From positions 1 to 64,000 of the forward strand of contig NZ_RHOA01000011.1 of assembly GCF_003946545.1 (NCBI RefSeq): DNA of 64,000 nt, read 5' to 3'. A model generated the notes under the pieces. The model worked only from the letters and a program-made list of their open reading frames with translations, made no database searches and had not been told where the DNA came from. This stretch comes from Levilactobacillus tangyuanensis. GTDB lineage: Bacteria > Bacillota > Bacilli > Lactobacillales > Lactobacillaceae. Positions 57,824-64,000 of this stretch are shown here, one piece after another. The translations under genes were made by a program, and so were the position numbers. Each line of letters begins with the position of its first letter. The stretch's first letter is position 1.

Positions 57824-59641
57824 TTACTTCATGCTGGATGAAGTTAAGGACAGGCTGCTCCAGAAATCAACATTGGAGCTCTTGAGGCTGTAACCCTTGA
57901 CCCGGGTGTTAACCGGTGCCCAGGTGTAGCTGAATGAGTCAGGAGCAACGTACGCTTCTTCGTTCATGTACGCTTGCCATTCCTTGAAAATCTTAGCCCG
58001 GTAGCTATCGTTCCAGGCCTTGTTACTGTTCATGTCGTTGATCAGTTGCGTGTTCTTGGCAGTCGCAAAGTGACCCAGGTTTTGGACGGAAGTTTCGGTG
58101 TACATCGTTGGCGTTGGTTCGGATGAAACAGCCCAGGCCGCGTTGTAGATGTCGATCTTGTTTTGCTTAGGCGCTTGCAACGTGGTGTAGAAGCTGTTCA
58201 TTTCCATCGTCTTACCCGTAGCAAACTTCACGTTCAAGCCGATCTTGTGCCATTGTTGCAGGTAGTCTTGGTAGGTTGCCGCTTGAGCCGAGGTCCCGGT
58301 CATGGCACCGAAGTAGATGGTTAATGGCTTACCATTTGGTTGAGCACGCCACTTGCCCTTCTTCTTGTATCCGGCGTCATCCAAGAGCTTGTTTGCCTTC
58401 TTGATGTTCAGTGGGAAGCCCTTAGCGGAAGAATCCCAGTAGTTGTCAAAGATTGGTGGAATCAAGGTGTTGGCCCGCCAGGACATGCCGTAAGAGAATT
58501 TCTTGGTAACGGCATCGGTGTTCACGGCGTACATCATGGCCTTCCGGAGACTCTTGTTGGCCATCTTGCTGTTCGGGTCAATGACATTCTTGCCGGTCTT
58601 GGTATCGAATTGGCCGACGTTGAAGCCAAAGTAGCCGTACCCCAATTCGGGTTGGCCAACGATCTTGTAATTCTTCAAGTTCTTAAGTTCCTTGTAGTCG
58701 GTTCCGTGCATGACACCGGCTGGCGAGGTGAAATCATACTTGCCGGATTGGATCGCCTTGTCGATGTTGTTGCTGGAAACGACGGTGATGACAATATTCT
58801 TAATTTGCGCCTTCTTGCCGTAGTAGTAAGGGTTCTTGGACCAGGAAGTGGATTCGCCGGGAACGATCTTGTCCAGCTTGTAAGGACCCGTGAAGAGTGG
58901 ATTCTTCCGGACTTGTGGCGAGGCTGCCAGCTTCCCGATTGGGACATTCTTGATGTAGTCGTAAGGTTCCACCGTTTCGGCAATAAAGTTGTTCCCAACG
59001 AACTTCATGGCGGGTGTCATCTTCGTACAGTGAATGACGACGCTGCGGCCGGTTTCCCCGTCTGGATAGGTAATGCCGGAGATCGTCTTGGCGGTGCCGG
59101 CGTGGTAAGCGGCCATCCCTTTGATGTTAGCCATATCGGCCGTGTAGTTTTGAGAAGTTGAATCCTTATTTCCGATGACTTCGTAGGTGTATTCGATATC
59201 CTTAGCGGTGATCGGTGAGCCGTTGGACCACTTGGCACCCTTACGTAAGGTGATTGTCACCGTGTTGTTTTTACGATCGAGGCGTTGGTTAGCTAGCCCA
59301 CCATCGATAATCTTGTTATTCTTATCAGCGATAAATAGATCGTTGATATTACCGGGAGCCGCTGCACCGGGTGCGAAGACGTCATTGTCTTCGTTGTTTT
59401 GCATCAGGTTGGGATCACCAATCCCCGCGAAGGGTGCGTCCGCCGGTTCGGCCACGTGTAGTGTCCCATTGCGGGTAGCGGCTTTGTCGGTCGCCTTGGT
59501 GTTGGTATAGTGGTCCGGCAGCTTCAATGAAGCCCCTTTTTCGCCGCTACTGTTGGAGCTGGAACTCTTGCTCGAACAGCCGGCCAGGCCAATGACGGCA
59601 AGCACCGCAACGGCCGATAAGACTAATTTCTTCTTATTCAT
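57824..59641 (-). CDS. oppA: Oligopeptide-binding lipoprotein
   Basis: 605 residues. Lipoprotein signal with lipobox LAGC (Cys at about 22), a Ser-rich spacer, then the type 2 periplasmic-binding-protein (SBP family 5) fold with WSNGSPITAKDIEYTYE. Captures oligopeptides for the ABC importer encoded upstream. GGGGGA precedes ATG. 124 bases separate it from oppC, more than between the other opp genes, allowing extra expression control. Confidence 0.94.
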   Translation of the reverse strand: MNKKKLVLSAVAVLAVIGLAGCSSKSSSSNSSGEKGASLKLPDHYTNTKATDKAATRNGTLHVAEPADAPFAGIGDPNLMQNNEDNDVFAPGAAAPGNINDLFIADKNNKIIDGGLANQRLDRKNNTVTITLRKGAKWSNGSPITAKDIEYTYEVIGNKDSTSQNYTADMANIKGMAAYHAGTAKTISGITYPDGETGRSVVIHCTKMTPAMKFVGNNFIAETVEPYDYIKNVPIGKLAASPQVRKNPLFTGPYKLDKIVPGESTSWSKNPYYYGKKAQIKNIVITVVSSNNIDKAIQSGKYDFTSPAGVMHGTDYKELKNLKNYKIVGQPELGYGYFGFNVGQFDTKTGKNVIDPNSKMANKSLRKAMMYAVNTDAVTKKFSYGMSWRANTLIPPIFDNYWDSSAKGFPLNIKKANKLLDDAGYKKKGKWRAQPNGKPLTIYFGAMTGTSAQAATYQDYLQQWHKIGLNVKFATGKTMEMNSFYTTLQAPKQNKIDIYNAAWAVSSEPTPTMYTETSVQNLGHFATAKNTQLINDMNSNKAWNDSYRAKIFKEWQAYMNEEAYVAPDSFSYTWAPVNTRVKGYSLKSSNVDFWSSLSLTSSSMK

Positions 59642-59765
59642 ACAAATTTCCCCCTTGAAAAAATGTCCTCATAATTTCCCAGCAAGCATCCCTTCATCCC
59701 CGCCAGGGTAAGTGCAGTGTGTGATTGTTAAGGTGGCACCATCTCCTCAAATGTGGTTTGGCTGA

Positions 59766-60716
59766 TTAGCTGGTCAGGCCTTGCCGTTGCGAGGCATCGG
59801 CCGCGCGCCGGAGGACTTGACCGATATAGCTAATGGATAAACACAGAACGATGATTTCCAAGGCCGCGGGCAACCAGGTCCACCAGTATTGCGTGATGTT
59901 ATTGGGGTCGTTGGCGTTGGCGATTAGGGTCCCCAATGATGGGGTTTGACTCGGTAGTCCAAATCCCAGGAAGGACAGCCCCGTTTCAACCCCGATGTTT
60001 TCGGCGAAGGACAGGGTGGTGTCGACGATGATCAGTGAAGAGATGTTGGGCATGATTTGGCTGAAGATAATCTTCCACTGATTGGTCCCCGACGTAATCG
60101 AGGCGGCCACGTAGTCCTTATCGGCTTCTGCCAGGGTCCGCGAGCGAATCAATCGTGACGTGCCTTCCCAATAGAACAGGGAGAAGATCAGCGTCAACGT
60201 AATGGCGTTGTAGTGCGGGATGATGGTGACCAACACGATGATAATCATGAGCATGGGTAACATCATCATGAAGTCGTAGACCCGTTGCATGCCCCAGTCC
60301 ACATAACCGTTAAAGTACCCGGAGATGAGGCCCCAGGCAATCCCGAAGGTGGAAGAGATGACGGTCAGGCCCAACGCGATCCCGATGGAGTTTCGTGAAC
60401 CCACGATGAGTTGTTGGGCAATTGAACGCCCAGCCGAGTCGGCGCCCAACCAGTCCTGGGCCGAGAAGGGTGGGTTGAAGTAATTCATGATGTTGGTTTC
60501 CATCATCCTCGGCGTATCGATGAAGAGCGACGCCAGCATAACGAACAGGATGAACCCCACGATGATGACGAGGGCCACGATGGCCGGCCGGTCGGCCTTG
60601 AATTCGCTCCAGATGATGCGGGCGGTCGAGGGGGTTGCCTCCGACTGGGCTTCCTGGTTCAGTCGGGTTAAATCGGCTGCGGAAATGCTGGATTGTTGAT
60701 CGATTTTATTTGGCAT
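59766..60716 (-). CDS. oppC: Oligopeptide ABC transporter permease OppC
   Basis: 316 residues with six membrane helices and the cytoplasmic EAA loop (ASITSGTNQWKIIFSQIMPN). N-terminal cytoplasmic extension of about 35 residues as is usual in OppC. ATG 60716 has AGGGGGTG 7 bases upstream; GTG 60725 overlaps that site. 12 bases after oppB. Confidence 0.94.
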   Translation of the reverse strand: MPNKIDQQSSISAADLTRLNQEAQSEATPSTARIIWSEFKADRPAIVALVIIVGFILFVMLASLFIDTPRMMETNIMNYFNPPFSAQDWLGADSAGRSIAQQLIVGSRNSIGIALGLTVISSTFGIAWGLISGYFNGYVDWGMQRVYDFMMMLPMLMIIIVLVTIIPHYNAITLTLIFSLFYWEGTSRLIRSRTLAEADKDYVAASITSGTNQWKIIFSQIMPNISSLIIVDTTLSFAENIGVETGLSFLGFGLPSQTPSLGTLIANANDPNNITQYWWTWLPAALEIIVLCLSISYIGQVLRRAADASQRQGLTS

Positions 60717-60728
60717 GCGGTTCACCCC

Positions 60729-61688
60729 CTATTGAATCCGAATTCGTGGATCAACCAGACTGAGAATAATATCCGATAGCAGCGTTCCCAATAGGTTTAG
60801 GATGCCGTAAATTAAGACCAGTGCCGTGATCACGGTGTAGTCCCGGAAGCTAATGGAATTAATGAACAGTAGCCCCATCCCGGGATAGGAGAAGATGGTT
60901 TCGGTGAAGATTGACCCGTTCAGCAGGCCGGTAATTGAATAGCCGGCAAAGGCCGCGATGGGCAACAGGGAGTTGCGGAAGATGTGGTGCCGGTAGATGT
61001 CCTTGGTGGGCACCCCTTTAGACCGCGCCGTTCGCACGTAATCTGAGTGCTTGGCATCGATGACTTCCGACCGCAGGTATTGCACGATATTCACGGTACT
61101 GAACAGGGCACCCATGATTCCCGGCAAGAGGATGTGGTAGAAACGCGACCCAATGGTGTCGAGCCAGCCACTCGCGGTAATCGAGATGGACCCGGTGGTT
61201 GGGAACCAGCCCAGTACATAGCCGAAGATCCAGATGCCGACAACCAGGATGACAAAGAACGGAATGCAGTAGGTCACGTAGGTGTAGAAGCGAATGATGG
61301 TGTCGGGTAACTTGCCTTCGTGGCGGCCGGCAAACACGCCCATTGGTAGGGCAATCGCATAGGTCAGCAGCATGGTGAACAGCGCCAACCAGAGCGTGTT
61401 GGTTGCCCGTCCGGCAATCAGCCGGGTCACGGGTTCTTGGTATTGATAACTGTTCCCCAGGTTCCCATGGAACAGGTGAACCACCCAGTTCCAATATTGT
61501 GAGTACCAGGGACCATCGAGGCCGTTCATCTTCATCAGATGGGCAATTTGGGCGGGGTTTGCCTTGGGATTAATTGACCCGGTGAACGGGTCGCCGGGCA
61601 TCGCCTTGGCTAACAGAAAGACTAGGATACTCAGGATAATGACTTCTGGAATCATGATGAGCATCCGCCGTAAGATGGTTTTCCACAT
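60729..61688 (-). CDS. oppB: Oligopeptide ABC transporter permease OppB
   Basis: 319 residues, six membrane helices, EAA loop (RSKGVPTKDIYRHHIFRNSLLP). The start overlaps the oppF stop by one base (TAATG), showing translational coupling. Forms the pore with OppC. Confidence 0.95.
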   Translation of the reverse strand: MWKTILRRMLIMIPEVIILSILVFLLAKAMPGDPFTGSINPKANPAQIAHLMKMNGLDGPWYSQYWNWVVHLFHGNLGNSYQYQEPVTRLIAGRATNTLWLALFTMLLTYAIALPMGVFAGRHEGKLPDTIIRFYTYVTYCIPFFVILVVGIWIFGYVLGWFPTTGSISITASGWLDTIGSRFYHILLPGIMGALFSTVNIVQYLRSEVIDAKHSDYVRTARSKGVPTKDIYRHHIFRNSLLPIAAFAGYSITGLLNGSIFTETIFSYPGMGLLFINSISFRDYTVITALVLIYGILNLLGTLLSDIILSLVDPRIRIQ

Positions 61689-62662
61689 TAGGCCTGCACC
61701 TCCTCTTCGGCGTGGGCCAATGACTTGGCAAAGTCGGCCGGTAACGCCACGAAATGAGTGGGACTGACCGCCACGAGTGGGAAGGGTGCGCCATCGGCAT
61801 CGTAGTAGCGGGTTTGTTGGTCTTGATAGGCCCGTTCCACCGCTTGTCGAGTGGCTCGGTGTGCCACCCGTTGATTGACGTTGGTTTCGGGAATCGCTGC
61901 CAGTAACCGCTTGGTGTAAAGGTGTAGGGGATGGTGATAAATGTCCTCACGGGTTCCCAATTCCACCAATCGGCCCTTGTGCATGATGGCAATGTTGTTG
62001 CACATGTGGCGGACGACGCCCAGGTCATGAGAAATGAACAGGTAGGAGATGCCAAATTCCTGTTGAATCTGTTTCATAAAGTTTAGAACCTGTGCTTGAA
62101 CGGATAGGTCCAGGGCAGACACGGGTTCATCGGCGATGATCAACTTGGGATTTGTGGCGACCGCCCGAGCGACCCCGATGCGTTGTCGTTGGCCGCCTGA
62201 GAATTGGTGCGGATATTTATACAAAGCATCTGCATCTAGTCCGACAATATCAAGCAGCTGTAGGACTCGAAGCTTCTCGTCGTCCTTACTCAGGTGGTCA
62301 AAATTACGCAGGGGTTCGGCGATGATATCCTCGATACGCTTCCGGGGATTCAGGCTCGACAGGGAGTCTTGAAAGATCATTTGGACATCCTGGTTGTAAT
62401 GGAGCCGTCGGCGAGTGGCCGGCCGCGTGATGTCTTGGCCCTGATAAATAATCTGGCCGCTGGTGACCTTCTCCAGGCCCACCACGGATTTACCGGTGGT
62501 CGATTTGCCGGAGCCGGATTCGCCGACGAGACCGTAGGTTTCACCGGCCTCGATGTTGAAGCTAATCCCGTCGACCGCCTTAACCGAGTCGGTGACCCGG
62601 TTCCAGAAGCCGCTACGAATGGGGTAGTGGACCTTGAGATCGTGAATTTCAATCAGACTCAT
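61688..62662 (-). CDS. oppF: Oligopeptide ABC transporter ATPase OppF
   Basis: 324 residues. Walker A GESGSGKSTTGK, signature FSGGQRQRIG, Walker B LIIADEPVSALD, H-loop ISHD, and the C-terminal oligopeptide/dipeptide domain. Starts in a four-base overlap (ATGA) with oppD. Confidence 0.96.
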   Translation of the reverse strand: MSLIEIHDLKVHYPIRSGFWNRVTDSVKAVDGISFNIEAGETYGLVGESGSGKSTTGKSVVGLEKVTSGQIIYQGQDITRPATRRRLHYNQDVQMIFQDSLSSLNPRKRIEDIIAEPLRNFDHLSKDDEKLRVLQLLDIVGLDADALYKYPHQFSGGQRQRIGVARAVATNPKLIIADEPVSALDLSVQAQVLNFMKQIQQEFGISYLFISHDLGVVRHMCNNIAIMHKGRLVELGTREDIYHHPLHLYTKRLLAAIPETNVNQRVAHRATRQAVERAYQDQQTRYYDADGAPFPLVAVSPTHFVALPADFAKSLAHAEEEVQA

Positions 62663-63672
62663 ACGTGGTCACTTCCCTTCTCATCCGGAAAGGTAAAGTT
62701 ACGATAACAGGTGCAGCGAACCTCGTGACCGGGTGCGACCTCATGCATCGTCGGGGTCGCTTCGTGCTCGCTGGCTGGCACCCACGGAATCCGTGAGGCA
62801 AAACGATCGCCAGTGGTTGGCAAACGACGTAATGACGGAACGTTTCCTTGGATAACGTAGAGATCATCGGATTCGTTGTTACGTTGCGGCATCGACCGCA
62901 ATAGGGAGCGGGTGTACGGATGCTTCGGCGTGTTGAAGATTTGTTCCGCCGATCCCGACTCCACGATTTGGCCGGCATACATTACCGCCACGCGATCGGC
63001 CGTCTCGGCGACAACCCCCAGGTCGTGGGTAATGAGGATAATGCCGGCGTGATTTTCGGCCTGAATCGACCGCAACACATCGAGAATCTGGGCCTGAATC
63101 GTCACGTCCAAGGCCGTCGTGGGTTCGTCGGCAATGATGAGGTCGGGCTTGCAGGCAATGGCTATTGCGATGATGACCCGTTGCCGCATCCCACCAGATA
63201 ATTCATGGGGATATTGGCGCGCGGTTAACGGTGGATTCACGATGCCCACTTGATCGAGTAACTCCATGACCCGGTCATGTTTGGCGGCGGTCGATAAGGT
63301 TGTGTGGTAGTCCAAGACTTCCTGGATCTGGTCTTCCACTCGCTTGAGTGGATTCAATGCCGACAGAGGATCTTGGAAGATCATGCCAATCTTGGCGCCG
63401 CGGAATTGGTTATAGCCGTCCTCGTCAAGTTGTAAGAGATTGGTTCCTTCGAAGTCAACGACGCCGCTAATCCGCGTTTCTTCTGGGTCGTGCAGGCCCA
63501 TGATGGTCGTGGCTAAGGTGCTCTTACCGCAACCGGATTCGCCGACCAGCGCGAGAATTTCATCGTGGTGGACCGTTAAGTTAATGTGTGAAATGGCGTC
63601 GTAGTACTGGCCGTTAATCTTGAAGGCCGTGCTGACGTCCTTGATGGTTAGAAAATTCTCCTCGGTTGCCAC
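62659..63672 (-). CDS. oppD: Oligopeptide ABC transporter ATPase OppD
   Basis: 337 residues. Walker A GESGCGKSTLA, signature LSGGMRQRV, Walker B LIIADEPTTALD, H-loop ITHDLG. The C-terminal domain has a single conserved Cys (VRCTCYRNF region) where relatives carry an Fe-S-type Cys cluster. GTG start at 63672, after GGGGGG. First gene of oppDFBCA. Confidence 0.95.
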   Translation of the reverse strand: MATEENFLTIKDVSTAFKINGQYYDAISHINLTVHHDEILALVGESGCGKSTLATTIMGLHDPEETRISGVVDFEGTNLLQLDEDGYNQFRGAKIGMIFQDPLSALNPLKRVEDQIQEVLDYHTTLSTAAKHDRVMELLDQVGIVNPPLTARQYPHELSGGMRQRVIIAIAIACKPDLIIADEPTTALDVTIQAQILDVLRSIQAENHAGIILITHDLGVVAETADRVAVMYAGQIVESGSAEQIFNTPKHPYTRSLLRSMPQRNNESDDLYVIQGNVPSLRRLPTTGDRFASRIPWVPASEHEATPTMHEVAPGHEVRCTCYRNFTFPDEKGSDHV

Positions 63673-64000
63673 GTTAATCCCCCCCTAGACCAGATAATGC
63701 CTGACCACTGACCTTTCCCCCTGGTCGTCAATGGCCCCCGTAGTCGTTGGGGACCATCATTAGTCATGGACAATACGGCTGGCCCATCTAAACTTTGACA
63801 GGGCAATCATCTCAGAATTAGTTCTAGAGGGATTAAAATTGAGCCCGAAAATGGCGTGTTGGGTTGCTTGCTTGCCTAACAATTGGTTAAATCATTGAAT
63901 CAACTGGCGACTCAAGCCGTCAAAATGACGGACGAACGGCGGGGGTCAGCGACTCGGGCTATTATTAAATATCCAGAATGTGGTATGATACGGTTAATAA
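63673..64000 (-). promoter_or_regulatory. Upstream region of the opp operon
   Basis: Over 300 bases without a gene. Hairpins: ATGGNCCCC/GGGGNCCAT (63731-63757) and CCGTCA-AAA-TGACGG (63917-63931). A plus-strand TATGAT at 63983-63988 may belong to a divergent gene outside the window. No riboswitch or T-box motif seen. Confidence 0.4.

Overview
The window looks like chromosome of a heterofermentative lactic acid bacterium of the Lactobacillaceae, GC around 50%, probably close to Levilactobacillus (inferred from gene content and protein style, not from a marker gene). Support: a complete phosphoketolase-type core (zwf, gnd, xfp, bifunctional adhE), Apf-type surface proteins, a HrcA/CIRCE small heat-shock gene, and strong Shine-Dalgarno sites throughout. 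No rRNA, tRNA, insertion sequence, prophage or CRISPR array was recognised.

Layout. 1-8.7 kb: peroxiredoxin ahpC, small unknown genes, an XRE regulator, gnd, a marR/GNAT divergent pair, zwf, and a secreted, extremely lysine-rich protein. 8.7-16.6 kb: a CPG-motif metal P-type ATPase, a glycosidase/GPH-transporter operon, a CxxC metallochaperone-dps operon and an MFS exporter. The ATPase and the chaperone-dps promoters each carry a Crp/Fnr-type box centred near -41.5. 16.7-23.9 kb: nitroreductase and NrdI-like flavoprotein, an ABC-F ATPase behind an attenuator-like leader, a CBS/CorC membrane protein, hsp20 with CIRCE, and an aldo-keto reductase. 24-32.7 kb: a CtpE-like P-type ATPase, a DUF1836 regulator with a 23-bp palindrome over its promoter, a membrane-anchored GDPD, and adhE with three Rex-like boxes. 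33-39 kb: three secreted Apf-type wall proteins and a 3D-domain protein, with WalR-like boxes, plus a YhgE/TetR pair. 39-47 kb: an ABC exporter with TetR, an HD hydrolase, a 14-TM MFS exporter, an M50-like protein and a YbaK deacylase. 46-50.9 kb: GntR regulator, xfp, a GreA paralogue. 51.4-54.8 kb: a LytTR response regulator and two histidine kinases. 55-57.2 kb: non-coding and repeat sequence, a 29-residue membrane peptide, an RluA-type synthase and usp. 57.8-63.7 kb: the oppDFBCA operon.

Most notable: (1) the two tandem kinases are reciprocally broken. The first keeps the ATP-binding N and G boxes but has Gln in place of the phospho-accepting His; the second keeps the His but has lost the ATP-binding motifs. 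Together they could form one obligate heterodimeric kinase. (2) A 126-nt element occurs twice (33722-33847 and 55218-55343). It has a conserved core and two stems whose sequences differ completely but stay paired, which points to a conserved structured RNA or foldback repeat. (3) A probable Crp/Fnr regulon joins metal export, metallochaperone and a Dps with a degraded ferroxidase centre.
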